DNA from: JAMLHH01 sp037189845
GTDB taxonomy: Bacteria > Bacteroidota > Bacteroidia > Chitinophagales > JADIYW01
Length of the DNA: 64,000 nucleotides
NCBI GenBank assembly: GCA_037189845.1
Contig: JBBCIS010000003.1
Span: 558,001 to 622,000 of the forward strand
Direction: 5' to 3'
Below are positions 45,266 to 54,079 of the stretch, piece after piece. The notes beneath the pieces are model-generated. The model saw only the letters and a list, made by a program, of their open reading frames with translations, had not been told where the DNA came from and ran no database searches. Both the position numbers and the translations under genes were made by a program. Position 1 is the first letter of the stretch, and the number at the start of each line of letters is the position of its first letter.

Positions 45266-45304
45266 AATAAGCGAGGCTGTCTTTTGACAGCCTCGCTTAT
45301 TTTT
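45266..45304. terminator. Strong bidirectional terminator after guaB
   Basis: Perfect 16-bp stem AATAAGCGAGGCTGTC / GACAGCCTCGCTTATT (45266-45281 with 45286-45301), TTTT loop, then T run; A run on the other side. It serves guaB and the convergent DUF3604 gene. Confidence 0.95.
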
Positions 45305-45322
45305 ATGATTTCATCATCCCGG

Positions 45323-48208
45323 TTATTGAATGACTACAAATGGTACAGCATGTAGTCTTCCTTCCGTGGTTCTGATAATAATTCTGTAGGAAGCAGCAGG
45401 AAGGTTTTTCAATGAAATGGATTTCCATGTGTCTACGTTTTTGACCACACCAACTTCTTTGATCAATCGGCCATCAATATCTACTATTGTGACACTGCTG
45501 CCGGACAATTTTTGTGAAATTTTGAATTCAATATTCTGAACAGACGACTTAAGCAGATTAGATCTTAAAATAAATTCATCTGTAATATCACTCTCTTTTA
45601 TTCCGGTAGAAATTACTTCTACTGTGATAATTTTACTATCTGTTACCTTGTTATCTAATACCTGAGATACTCTGAACTTATAAATACCCGGCTCTTCTAT
45701 GCCTGTATTCCATTGATATTGTGTAACCAATTCATCCAGGATATTTCTCGCATCCAACTGACCGATATTTTTAAACACCCCAGACTCTTCTCTTTCTATA
45801 GTATATGCGTCGGTATGCAGTTCTTTTTCAACAACCCAGTCAAGTACTATTTTCCCTTCCTCCATATGATAGCTCACACCCACAAGGGTATCAAGTTGCA
45901 AGGCAACCTCTCTCTGTACAGAATATTTTACAACACCGGATGACGTTGTATATTTCAGTCTGTATGTATTGACTCCATCATTGGGTTGAGATTCTACATA
46001 TTCAAAATCAAGCTGATAAGGATCTGTAGGAGTATAACTGAATAACACCTGCCATGTTCCCTGCCCACTTTTCTTTTCAATCTGATATTGGGTTACATTC
46101 TTATTATTGTACATAGACCAGAAGTGTCTTACTTTCTTACCATCACCTACCGGCTGGTAAGATTTTAAAGAATCACTCATCTCTGTATCTGCTTTTTTAT
46201 GACTTACCCACACCGGACTCGTCCACGCCCATACTTGCTTAGCATCTATAAAATCTATGATAATATTCGTTTGTTTTACACGCAGGTAATACATACAGGA
46301 GTCTGAAAAACCCTCATCTGTAAATTCTATCTTCAGATTCTTAGGATCAGATTTATCTGTTGTATATTTTTTGATGATCTCAAACTTCGGATGCCCTCCT
46401 TCAAACACTCCTCTTTTAAAATCCCATTTCAGCACTTCCGCGTAGTCGATAGAATCTGTACCCATGACATCAAAAGATATTTTAGGTTTTGATTCAGGAT
46501 GAATTTCAATAGTAGAGCCCATCAAGGCATTGTTTACTCTGAAATCTACCCAGATTCTCTCACCGGTAGTACCATAGGTATGCCTGTTTTTCATCGCCTG
46601 AAATAGTGTATCTCTGTCCAGCTCATTTGCATATACTGCAACTATTCCATTGACAATGGATCCCGGATGTCCTGTATGATCATCGCTACTCGCTATTACA
46701 CCTAATTTTTCACCCATTGCCCATGCATCCTGCGCATAATTAGGTCCGTTAAATGATCTGGAAATTTTACTTCTCCCATAGTATGCCAGATTATGTTCCG
46801 GATCATAACTCTCTGATAAGCCGTGGTAACTGTATATTTCTAATAATCTCTTATACTTTTCATTATATTGAATTCCCCCGAAAGAGTTGCAATTTTTACA
46901 TTCAGCACCTTCCAGATTAATATTAAATACCTTCCCGCAATGATGAGGTATGGTCAGCATATCGACTCCTTGCTCCTGAGCCAAAGACCATATCGTCTGA
47001 ATATCTTTCACTACCCTCATAGCATACATAGGTACACTATTCAAATCTTCATCTTTTACATTAAAGATCGCATTATAATGACCTGTCGGGTACAAAAAAC
47101 TATTCTCATAACCGATAAAAGGAATAAACTTCCCGGGAACATGATTAGCCCTGATTTCGTTTTTTTGTCTCTCCCATTCTCTGTCAGAAAGACCATAAAT
47201 TGTTTTACCATGATCTGCATGATCAGTGGCACACATAAAGTCCAGAGCTCTTGCAAATCTGGCGTATTCGTATCTGCCTCTGCCAATTCCATCCCGGCTT
47301 GGAGCACCATGGCTATGCAAATCACCCCAATAAATATGTGGACGGTTATTATCTACACGTACGGGATTAGATGCCACTACCGGAATATTGCCACTTATAT
47401 TTTTCCCGGTGATGACAAAAGAACCTTCCTGAAGGAAAAAAACAGGAATTTCCTTTTTTCCGGAATCCTGTGGTGTGAAAACTACTTTTTGTGGTAATAC
47501 TGCGTTTTGAGCATTATTGACGGAGAGTTCTATCTCTCCGGTAAATTTCTCATCTATATTGAAATACTCATCTGCTGTTGTCACTAATAATTTAGATTCC
47601 TGGCCAACCTTGGCGACAGAACTCACAAACAGATAAAGCGACTTAGCGGGCTTGGCATTGATTTTAAAAACAGGAGTCTGTGATGACAATCTCAGGTTAT
47701 TAGCGGTACCATTATTGGCCATTGCCACTTCTATCATCTCTTTATTTGCTGTATTTGGTGGAGTTGCCCGTGCATTATTATTATTACCAATGCCTATAGT
47801 AATGGTGAGACTATCTCCTGCAGCCATATCTGCATTCCTTGTAGCAAACGTGATAATCCTATCATGCACATTCATTTCCCAAAATGGAATATTTTCATCA
47901 TAAGACGATCTTACAGAACTAACAACAATTCTACCATTGGGCGTACTCATTGTCCCTTTTACATAGCTGGGAGCGCCAGCAAGCAGATGTTGCAAGTCAT
48001 TAAATCCTTTTACAAATCTGATCTTGAACTGGGTATTGGCTTTTATTTCCTTTTCAGCCTTAATAATCACACTCCAACTACTCTTAACACCTGCAACAGC
48101 AGTATCTGGCGTGACCTTTACTGAAAAGTAGTCATCAACACTGTCTTGAGCAAAGGAATAAAACGGTAAAAGGGAATATAAGAAAAATAAAATGACACGA
48201 GAACTCAT
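45323..48208 (-). CDS. T9SS-exported PHP/DUF3604 domain protein
   Basis: 961 residues. Signal peptide about 1-20; an N-terminal beta region (about 25-285); a DUF3604/PHP-type metallohydrolase domain (about 290-570) with GDLHSHG, ATDHADH, IPHHCGK and SSDDHTGHPG, the His/Asp set of a polynuclear metal site; fibronectin-like beta domains (about 690-880); and a type A T9SS sorting domain (about 885-961, ending SYRIIIRTTEGRLHAVPFVVIQ in pieces such as LPAASYRIII). A small Cys cluster (ECKNCNS) lies in the PHP region. Probably a surface hydrolase; substrate unknown. DUF3604 proteins are often found without SP or T9SS signals, so this architecture is notable. Confidence 0.85.
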   Translation of the reverse strand: MSSRVILFFLYSLLPFYSFAQDSVDDYFSVKVTPDTAVAGVKSSWSVIIKAEKEIKANTQFKIRFVKGFNDLQHLLAGAPSYVKGTMSTPNGRIVVSSVRSSYDENIPFWEMNVHDRIITFATRNADMAAGDSLTITIGIGNNNNARATPPNTANKEMIEVAMANNGTANNLRLSSQTPVFKINAKPAKSLYLFVSSVAKVGQESKLLVTTADEYFNIDEKFTGEIELSVNNAQNAVLPQKVVFTPQDSGKKEIPVFFLQEGSFVITGKNISGNIPVVASNPVRVDNNRPHIYWGDLHSHGAPSRDGIGRGRYEYARFARALDFMCATDHADHGKTIYGLSDREWERQKNEIRANHVPGKFIPFIGYENSFLYPTGHYNAIFNVKDEDLNSVPMYAMRVVKDIQTIWSLAQEQGVDMLTIPHHCGKVFNINLEGAECKNCNSFGGIQYNEKYKRLLEIYSYHGLSESYDPEHNLAYYGRSKISRSFNGPNYAQDAWAMGEKLGVIASSDDHTGHPGSIVNGIVAVYANELDRDTLFQAMKNRHTYGTTGERIWVDFRVNNALMGSTIEIHPESKPKISFDVMGTDSIDYAEVLKWDFKRGVFEGGHPKFEIIKKYTTDKSDPKNLKIEFTDEGFSDSCMYYLRVKQTNIIIDFIDAKQVWAWTSPVWVSHKKADTEMSDSLKSYQPVGDGKKVRHFWSMYNNKNVTQYQIEKKSGQGTWQVLFSYTPTDPYQLDFEYVESQPNDGVNTYRLKYTTSSGVVKYSVQREVALQLDTLVGVSYHMEEGKIVLDWVVEKELHTDAYTIEREESGVFKNIGQLDARNILDELVTQYQWNTGIEEPGIYKFRVSQVLDNKVTDSKIITVEVISTGIKESDITDEFILRSNLLKSSVQNIEFKISQKLSGSSVTIVDIDGRLIKEVGVVKNVDTWKSISLKNLPAASYRIIIRTTEGRLHAVPFVVIQ

Positions 48209-48749
48209 TTACTTATAAGGTTAGTACTCTAAATTAATATAATTAAATAAAAAACAACTTATGATTCTCTTTGCGATCAAAATATTCCAGATATCTATTC
48301 GCAATTACCATATTTGTAAAGCACTGCATGCTTAGCTGCTGTGACTGGTAGAATTTCCACTAAAACACTTCTATTTTTTCATCTTCTTTCTATACTTTTC
48401 AGATGTATGCCCGGTTCTTCTTTTAAAATATTATTCCAAATCAATTTTTAAATAATCTGGTGAAAGGGATATCATCGGAACTAACCATCTTCTCCTATCG
48501 TTTCTGATACTTATTCACGCATAATAATATGAAATGTCGGATTAGGACGAGACATTCTATAAATGAGAAGGAGATTTCCGAACCCGAAAACCTCCTTACT
48601 ATATCCTGTCTGTACCATCTGTTATACCGATAGGACATTCAATATAGACCAATTGCAACCTTTGTCTTATTGTTCTATTTGACTGTAACATCGGTATGAA
48701 CGATTGTAAAATTTTAAAATATTGAGCTATTTTAAAATTACAATTCGTA
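48209..48749. other. 541-base intergenic region, no gene
   Basis: No ORF or RNA gene with support. Apart from the AT-rich hairpin after carA (48703-48744), it contains only an 8-bp inverted repeat ATACCGAT/ATCGGTAT (48624-48631 with 48690-48697) and a 6-bp one (48568-48573 with 48592-48597), both weak. It is the longest non-coding stretch of the window and presumably holds the promoter of the DUF3604 gene, which I could not identify. Confidence 0.6.
48703..48744 (-). terminator. AT-rich hairpin after carA
   Basis: On the minus strand, 6 bases after the carA stop, ATTGTAATTTTAAAATA pairs with a matching arm 6 bases on, with one 2-base bulge (17 paired bases). It is almost all A-T, so it may be a weak terminator or RNA-stabilising 3' end. 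Confidence 0.55.
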
Positions 48750-49847
48750 TTAGAGCATCTCTATAAACTGGTCAAATAAGTATCTGGAATCATGAGGTCC
48801 GGGAGCAGCTTCAGGGTGATATTGCACACTGAAAGCCTTTTTACCTACGACTCTTAACCCTTCTACAGTATCATCATTTAGATTCTTATGAGTAATTTCA
48901 GCTAAAGGGGATGCTGATAATTGCTCAAAATTTACAGCAAAGCCATGATTTTGTGTAGATATCTCACATTTGCCGGTACTCAGATTTTTCACAGGATGAT
49001 TTCCACCTCTGTGTCCATGATGCATTTTATATGTATCTATATCCAACGCACGCGCCAGGATCTGGTTTCCGAGGCAGATACCAAAAAGAGGCTGATCTTC
49101 TTCAAGAATAGCCTTCACAGTATCTACTGCATAATCCATTGCTCCCGGATCACCAGGTCCATTGGAAATAAAATATCCATTGGGCTCGAATGCCTTTAAT
49201 TCATCTAAAGATGTTTTAGCCGGAAAAACCTTTACAAAGCAATCTCTTTCTGTAAAGTTTCTGAGGATATTTCTTTTCACTCCCAGATCCAAAACAGCTA
49301 CTTTATACTTAGCGTTTTCATCACCTAACGTATAGGTGCCATCTGTAGTCACCTTGGAAGATAATTCCAGTCCATCCATAGACGGGACTTCTGCCAGCTT
49401 AGCTTTTAAAACTTCTATATCAAAAATTTCAGAAGATACGATAGCATTCATAGCTCCTTTGTTTCTGATGTGACGAACAATTTTACGGGTATCGATACCT
49501 GTTATGCCTACTAAACCATGTTTCTCAAAATAGTCCTGAATATTTGAATCAGACTTCTTTCTTGAATAAGAAACCGTATAGTCTCTGCAAATCAAACCAG
49601 CAATCTGGATTTTATCTGACTCAGACTCATCATCCAGAATACCATAATTACCTACGTGAACATTTGTGGTTACTAATAACTGACCAAAATAAGATGGATC
49701 AGTAAACAGCTCCTGATAACCTGTCATATTGGTAGAGAAGCAAACCTCTCCGGTAGTAGTACCTGTTTTACCACAGGCAAAACCATTAAAAACAGTACCA
49801 TCTTCTAATAATAGAATTGCGGGTTGTTGATGAGTGTTGGATTCCAT
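48750..49847 (-). CDS. carA: Carbamoyl-phosphate synthase small subunit
   Basis: 365 residues. Glutaminase subunit supplying ammonia for carbamoyl phosphate (arginine and pyrimidines). N-terminal CPSase domain (LLLEDGTVFNGFACG, FSTNMTGYQELFTDPSY) and a class I amidotransferase with nucleophile Cys in FGICLGNQ and His/Glu in YHPEAAPGP. carB is not in the window. It lies 84 bases after rplQ but beyond that cluster's terminator, and has its own promoter box 4 bases before the ATG. Confidence 0.97.
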   Translation of the reverse strand: MESNTHQQPAILLLEDGTVFNGFACGKTGTTTGEVCFSTNMTGYQELFTDPSYFGQLLVTTNVHVGNYGILDDESESDKIQIAGLICRDYTVSYSRKKSDSNIQDYFEKHGLVGITGIDTRKIVRHIRNKGAMNAIVSSEIFDIEVLKAKLAEVPSMDGLELSSKVTTDGTYTLGDENAKYKVAVLDLGVKRNILRNFTERDCFVKVFPAKTSLDELKAFEPNGYFISNGPGDPGAMDYAVDTVKAILEEDQPLFGICLGNQILARALDIDTYKMHHGHRGGNHPVKNLSTGKCEISTQNHGFAVNFEQLSASPLAEITHKNLNDDTVEGLRVVGKKAFSVQYHPEAAPGPHDSRYLFDQFIEML

Positions 49848-49851
49848 GATG

Positions 49852-49859
49852 CAAAAATA
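49852..49859 (-). promoter_or_regulatory. -7 box at carA
   Basis: Minus strand TATTTTTG, full TAnnTTTG match, ending 4 bases before the carA ATG. It implies a leaderless mRNA starting right after the ribosomal-operon terminator. Confidence 0.6.
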
Positions 49860-49875
49860 TAACTATCCTATGTGT

Positions 49876-49910
49876 AAAAAAAAAGGATAGCACAAAAAGT
49901 ACTATCCTTT
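49876..49910 (-). terminator. Terminator of the ribosomal protein supercluster
   Basis: Minus strand stem AAAGGATAGTAC / GTGCTATCCTTT (12 pairs including one G-T; plus positions 49899-49910 and 49882-49893), 5-base loop, followed by nine T. Confidence 0.93.
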
Positions 49911-49931
49911 ATATTATTTAAACAATCATGA

Positions 49932-50426
49932 TTACTCTTCTGTAGGAGCTTCTGATGTTTCAACAGTTTCTGATTTCGGTTCTTCAGCAACTTCAGCAGC
50001 AGCTTTTTTGCTTCCTGAACGACGAGTTTTTTTCTTAGCTTCAGCTGGTTTGCTGCTAGTGTAAACTTCATTGAAATCTACTAATTCGATGTAAGCTAAT
50101 TCTGCGTTATCACCTGGTCTGAAGCCAGCTTTGATAATACGTACATAACCTCCGGGACGATTTGCTACTGCAGGACCTACTACATCAAAAAGTTCTTTTG
50201 CTGCGAACTTGTTTTTCAGGTAGCTGAATGCAATTCTTCTGTTGTTGGTAGAGTTATCTTTACTTTTAGTAATGATAGGCTCAACGAACTTTCTTAGTTC
50301 TTTAGCTTTTGCTACAGTTGTAACAATGCGCTTATTCAGAATCAAAGAAGTCGCAAGATTGGACAATAAAGCACTTCTGTGACCGTACTTTCTTCCAAGG
50401 TGATTGATACTATTTCCGTGTCTCAT
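49932..50426 (-). CDS. rplQ: Ribosomal protein L17
   Basis: 164 residues; the L17 core (about 1-115: MRHGNSINHLGRKYGHRSAL, GDNAELAYIELV) is followed by a tail of about 45 residues, first Lys/Arg/Ala-rich and then acidic (SETVETSEAPTEE). Such tails are common in Bacteroidota. Last gene of the alpha-operon part, 20 bases after rpoA and directly before the cluster terminator. Confidence 0.98.
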   Translation of the reverse strand: MRHGNSINHLGRKYGHRSALLSNLATSLILNKRIVTTVAKAKELRKFVEPIITKSKDNSTNNRRIAFSYLKNKFAAKELFDVVGPAVANRPGGYVRIIKAGFRPGDNAELAYIELVDFNEVYTSSKPAEAKKKTRRSGSKKAAAEVAEEPKSETVETSEAPTEE

Positions 50427-50446
50427 TGCTTAACCTTTTAAAGGTA

Positions 50447-51442
50447 TTAGTCTTCTAATTTGAATTTAGAAAGATCCATTCCGAAAGAAAGACCTTTCTC
50501 TATGATTAATTGTTCAATCTCTACAAGAGACTTACGTCCAAAATTGCGGAATTTCAACAATTCGTTTGTGTCGTATTGAACCAACTCTGCCAAAGTATTG
50601 ATTTTTGCTGCTTTCAGGCAGTTGAATGCTCTTACAGAAAGATCCATATCCTCCAAAGGAGTTTTTAAGATCTTACGCATATGTAATACGTGCTCATCAA
50701 CTACTTCTTCTTCAGTAGAATCTTCTGTATCGAAACTAATATTCTCGTCTGAAATTAACATCAGGTGCTGAATCAAAATCTTTGCAGATTCTTTAATAGC
50801 ATCTTCAGGATGGATAGTTCCATCTGTTTTGATTTCGATGATTAATTTCTCGTAGTCAGTTTTTTGTTCAACACGAGTATTTTCTACTTTATAGCGAACA
50901 TTTTTAATCGGAGTATAGATAGAGTCAATCGGAATAACACCAATGACAGATGTATCCACTGATTGCTCTTCTGCCGGCACATATCCACGTCCTTTGCCGA
51001 TAGTTAATTCTACTTCAAGGTGAACGTTTTTCTCCATATTACAGATAACCAAATCCGGGTTAGTAACTGTATATACGTTAGTGTGAGCTTCGATATCTCC
51101 GGCTACGAACTGATCCTTACCTTTGATAGAAAGGAAAAGCTTATCAGGACCTACTTCACCGTCATTCAAGGCACGTTTTAAACGTACTTGCTTCAGGTTC
51201 AAGATCACTTCAGTAACGTCTTCAATTACACCTTTAATAGTGGAGAATTCGTGATCTACACCTGCTATCTTGATAGAAGTAATAGCATAACCTTCTAAAG
51301 AAGAAAGCAATACTCTTCTCAATGCGTTGCCTATTGTTGCACCGAACCCTGGTTCAAGAGGGCTGAATTCGAAGACACCTTCAAAATCTGTTGCTTTTTG
51401 AAGTATAATCTTATCAGGCTTTTGAAACGCTAATAATGCCAT
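50447..51442 (-). CDS. rpoA: RNA polymerase alpha subunit
   Basis: 331 residues. N-terminal dimerisation domain (about 1-230: FEFSPLEPGFGATIGNALRRVLLSS, VTNPD) nucleates core assembly; linker; C-terminal domain (about 255-325: LSVRAFNCLKAAKINTLAELV, FGRKSLVEI) for UP-element and activator contact. 24 bases after rpsD. Confidence 0.98.
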   Translation of the reverse strand: MALLAFQKPDKIILQKATDFEGVFEFSPLEPGFGATIGNALRRVLLSSLEGYAITSIKIAGVDHEFSTIKGVIEDVTEVILNLKQVRLKRALNDGEVGPDKLFLSIKGKDQFVAGDIEAHTNVYTVTNPDLVICNMEKNVHLEVELTIGKGRGYVPAEEQSVDTSVIGVIPIDSIYTPIKNVRYKVENTRVEQKTDYEKLIIEIKTDGTIHPEDAIKESAKILIQHLMLISDENISFDTEDSTEEEVVDEHVLHMRKILKTPLEDMDLSVRAFNCLKAAKINTLAELVQYDTNELLKFRNFGRKSLVEIEQLIIEKGLSFGMDLSKFKLED

Positions 51443-51466
51443 GCAGGATAATTTATAAATTAAAAA

Positions 51467-52075
51467 TTATTTAGAGTATAACTCTACAATTAATTGTTCC
51501 TTAATGTTTTCAGGAATTTGGTCTCTGGAAGGTAACTCTACGTATCTGCCTTCCAATTTGCTAGTATTGAATTCTAACCAGTTATATCTTTTAACATTAG
51601 AAGAAGCAATACCGCTAACGATCATATCGATAGTTTTTGATTTTTCACGCACACTGACAACATCTCCTACTCTCAAAGTATAAGAAGGGATGTTAACGAT
51701 TCTGCCGTTAACAGTAATGTGTTTGTGAGAAACCAGCTGACGGGCGCCGCTTCTTGTCGGAGCAAGGCCCAATCTGAAAACAGTATTGTCAAGTCTTAGT
51801 TCCAGTAAAGTTAAAAGGATCTCACCTGTAACCCCTTGTCTTCTGTTTGCCTCAGCGAAAGTTTTAGCAAATTGCTTCTCTAATACACCATAAGTATATT
51901 TCGCTTTTTGCTTTTCTTTTAGCTGGATAGCATATTCAGACTGAGAAGATCTCTTTCTGGATGATCCGTGCTGACCCGGTGCATATTTACGTCTCTCAAA
52001 GCTTTTGTCGTATCCGAAGATAGACTCACCGAATGAACGTGATTTTTTGGTACGTGGTCCTGTATATCTTGCCAT
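51467..52075 (-). CDS. rpsD: Ribosomal protein S4
   Basis: 202 residues. Primary 16S rRNA binder and 30S assembly initiator. S4 RNA-binding domain at about 92-155 (RLDNTVFRLGLAPTRSGARQ). The N-terminus (TGPRTKKSRSFGESIFG) lacks the zinc Cys cluster, the Zn-free form. In other bacteria S4 represses the alpha operon; no binding site was identified here. Confidence 0.98.
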   Translation of the reverse strand: MARYTGPRTKKSRSFGESIFGYDKSFERRKYAPGQHGSSRKRSSQSEYAIQLKEKQKAKYTYGVLEKQFAKTFAEANRRQGVTGEILLTLLELRLDNTVFRLGLAPTRSGARQLVSHKHITVNGRIVNIPSYTLRVGDVVSVREKSKTIDMIVSGIASSNVKRYNWLEFNTSKLEGRYVELPSRDQIPENIKEQLIVELYSK

Positions 52076-52100
52076 TATCTTGTATTAAACAGTTGAAGGA

Positions 52101-52493
52101 TTAAACTCTACGTTTTTTAGGAGGACGACATCCGTTATGAGGAATTGGAGTAACATCTCTGATAATAGTTACTTCTAAGCCACTTGTTCCTAATGTACGA
52201 ATAGCAGACTCTCTACCAGCTCCAGGACCTTTTACGTATACTTCTACTTTACGAAGACCAGCATCGAAAGCTGTTTTTGCAGCATCTGATACAGATACCT
52301 GAGCAGCATACGGAGTACTTTTCTTAGATCCACGGAATCCGTTTTTACCGGAAGAAGACCAGGAAATAACTTGTCCTTGTTTATTAGTCAAACTAACTAT
52401 CAAATTGTTGAAAGTAGCTTTGATATATGCATATCCTTCAGCTTCTACCTTTACAATACGTTTTTTGACAGTTTTAGATGTTTTCTGTGCCAT
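52101..52493 (-). CDS. rpsK: Ribosomal protein S11
   Basis: 130 residues, with the signature VYVKGPGAGRESAIRTL and the C-terminal DVTPIPHNGCRPPKKRRV. Part of the 30S platform near the E site mRNA. Between rpsM (22-base gap) and rpsD (25). Confidence 0.98.
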   Translation of the reverse strand: MAQKTSKTVKKRIVKVEAEGYAYIKATFNNLIVSLTNKQGQVISWSSSGKNGFRGSKKSTPYAAQVSVSDAAKTAFDAGLRKVEVYVKGPGAGRESAIRTLGTSGLEVTIIRDVTPIPHNGCRPPKKRRV

Positions 52494-52515
52494 AACTTTT
52501 ATTTATTACAGAAGA

Positions 52516-52893
52516 TTACTTGGTTACTTTTTTCTTACCTGCAACAGTCTTACGTTTACCCTTACGAGTACGAGCGTTACATTTTGTTCTTTGACCTCTT
52601 AAAGGTAATCCTTTACGATGACGGATTCCTCTGTAACATCCGATGTCCATCAAACGCTTGATGTTCATCTGAACTTCAGATCTTAACTGACCTTCAACTT
52701 TGTATTCGTTTGCCAATACAGCACGAATATCTGCAGCTTGTTCATCTGACCATTCATACACCTTAAGGTTAGGGTCAATACCCGCTTTCTCTAATACTGC
52801 TAGAGCGACAGTGCGTCCTATTCCGTAAACATACGTAAGGGCAATGTATCCACGTTTGTTTTTTGGTAAGTCTATACCAGCAATCCTTGCCAT
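52516..52893 (-). CDS. rpsM: Ribosomal protein S13
   Basis: 125 residues, MARIAGIDLPKNKRGYIALTY start, helix-two-turn-helix (YGIGRTVALAVLEKAGID) and basic tail GKRKTVAGKKKVTK that contacts P-site tRNA. Head of the 30S, bridge with L5. 3 bases after rpmJ. Confidence 0.98.
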   Translation of the reverse strand: MARIAGIDLPKNKRGYIALTYVYGIGRTVALAVLEKAGIDPNLKVYEWSDEQAADIRAVLANEYKVEGQLRSEVQMNIKRLMDIGCYRGIRHRKGLPLRGQRTKCNARTRKGKRKTVAGKKKVTK

Positions 52894-52896
52894 ATC

Positions 52897-53013
52897 TTAT
52901 CCTTGTCTTTGTTTAAACTTCGGGTTCTTCTTGTTAATAATGTAAAGCTTACCCTTGCGCCTTACAGTGATGCAGTCTGCGCTGCGTTTTTTGATTGATG
53001 CTCTTACTTTCAT
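52897..53013 (-). CDS. rpmJ: Ribosomal protein L36, zinc-free form
   Basis: 38 residues, MKVRASIKKRSADCITVRRK at the N-terminus and NKKNPKFKQRQG at the end. In zinc-binding L36 the ligands are three Cys and a His; here the first Cys is Ser11, the third is Asn and the His is Phe, with only Cys14 kept, so it is the C-minus type. 8 bases after infA and 3 before rpsM. Confidence 0.97.
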   Translation of the reverse strand: MKVRASIKKRSADCITVRRKGKLYIINKKNPKFKQRQG

Positions 53014-53021
53014 CGTTCCTG

Positions 53022-53240
53022 TTATTTATACCTAAAGGTAATTCTTCCTCTTGTTAAATCGTACGGTGATAACTCTACTGCTACCTTATCTCCGGGAAGG
53101 ATACGAATGTAGTGCATACGCATCTTACCGGATATTGTAGCTACAATCTGGTGTCCATTTTCAAGCTGTACTCTGAACATAGCGTTCGATAAAGCTTCTG
53201 TGATGGTACCGTCTAGTTTGAGTAGGTCTTGTTTTGCCAT
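53022..53240 (-). CDS. infA: Translation initiation factor IF-1
   Basis: 72 residues from MAKQDLLKLDGTI (ATG at 53240; an in-frame upstream ATG at 53261 would add seven residues atypical of IF-1). S1/OB fold with NAMFRVQLENGH, GKMRMHYIRILPGDKV. Blocks the A site and aids IF2/IF3. 33 bases after map. Confidence 0.97.
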   Translation of the reverse strand: MAKQDLLKLDGTITEALSNAMFRVQLENGHQIVATISGKMRMHYIRILPGDKVAVELSPYDLTRGRITFRYK

Positions 53241-53273
53241 AATTTTTGAAAGGGACTGCAAATATCTGATTTT

Positions 53274-54074
53274 TTATTGAAAATCAGTAATGTATTCAGA
53301 TTTTTTTATTTCATTAAAAATCAACTCATGATTACTTAACACATCAGCACCATTTTGAGTTACTGCAACCGTATGTTCAAAGTGAGCAGAAGGCTTTTTA
53401 TCCGCTGTCACAATTGTCCAACCGTCATTTAACTGTTTGACTTTGTGTGTACCTAAGTTAATCATGGGCTCTATTGCAATCACCAAACCCGCAATTAGCT
53501 TCAAACCATTTCCTCTTTTTCCGTAATTGGGCACATCTGGTAATTCGTGAAGTTTTTTACCTATTCCGTGTCCAATCAGCTCTCTGACTACTCCATAGCC
53601 ATTCAGCTTTTCGGTATGATTCTGAATAGCATAACCTACGTCACCTATTCTGTTTCCTACCTTTACCTGATCAATACCTTTCGATAATGATTCAAGTGTT
53701 ATTCTGAGAAGTTTCAAGTGGTTATCATCGGTTACGCATACCGGGAAGGTAAACGCTGAATCACCAAAATATCCATTCTTCTTCACTCCGCAATCTACAG
53801 AAAGCAAATCGCCTTCTTTAATTTCCCGCTCAGAAGGAATTCCATGAACTACTTCTTCATTTACTGAGATACACAAAGAAGCCGGAAATCCATTATATCC
53901 TAAAAAAGCAGGATAACCGCCTTTGTCCTTTATATATTCTTCAGCTATCTTATCTAAAGATTTAAGAGTAACTCCGGGTTTTATAAAAGGAACCAATACT
54001 GCATGTGTTTCACTGACCATCAGTGAACTGATGCGCATTAGCTCTATTTCCTCGGCACTCTTATACTGAATCAT
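53274..54074 (-). CDS. map: Methionine aminopeptidase, type I
   Basis: 266 residues, removes N-terminal Met from nascent proteins. Metal ligands visible: Asp in SVDCGVKKNGYFGD (two Asp), His in GHGIGKKLHE, Glu in VIAIEPMIN and in the final FEHTVAV. 5 bases after secY, the usual secY-map-infA order. Confidence 0.97.
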   Translation of the reverse strand: MIQYKSAEEIELMRISSLMVSETHAVLVPFIKPGVTLKSLDKIAEEYIKDKGGYPAFLGYNGFPASLCISVNEEVVHGIPSEREIKEGDLLSVDCGVKKNGYFGDSAFTFPVCVTDDNHLKLLRITLESLSKGIDQVKVGNRIGDVGYAIQNHTEKLNGYGVVRELIGHGIGKKLHELPDVPNYGKRGNGLKLIAGLVIAIEPMINLGTHKVKQLNDGWTIVTADKKPSAHFEHTVAVTQNGADVLSNHELIFNEIKKSEYITDFQ

Positions 54075-54079
54075 TTAAT

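Noticed and set aside
46868..47497. 209-codon plus-strand ORF
   Set aside because: Antisense to the coding sequence of the PHP/DUF3604 protein, with no family motif; a shadow of the real gene.
48624..48697. ATACCGAT/ATCGGTAT inverted repeat in the long intergenic region
   Set aside because: Eight bases with a 58-base spacer is within chance expectation for a region of this size; no other signal supports it.
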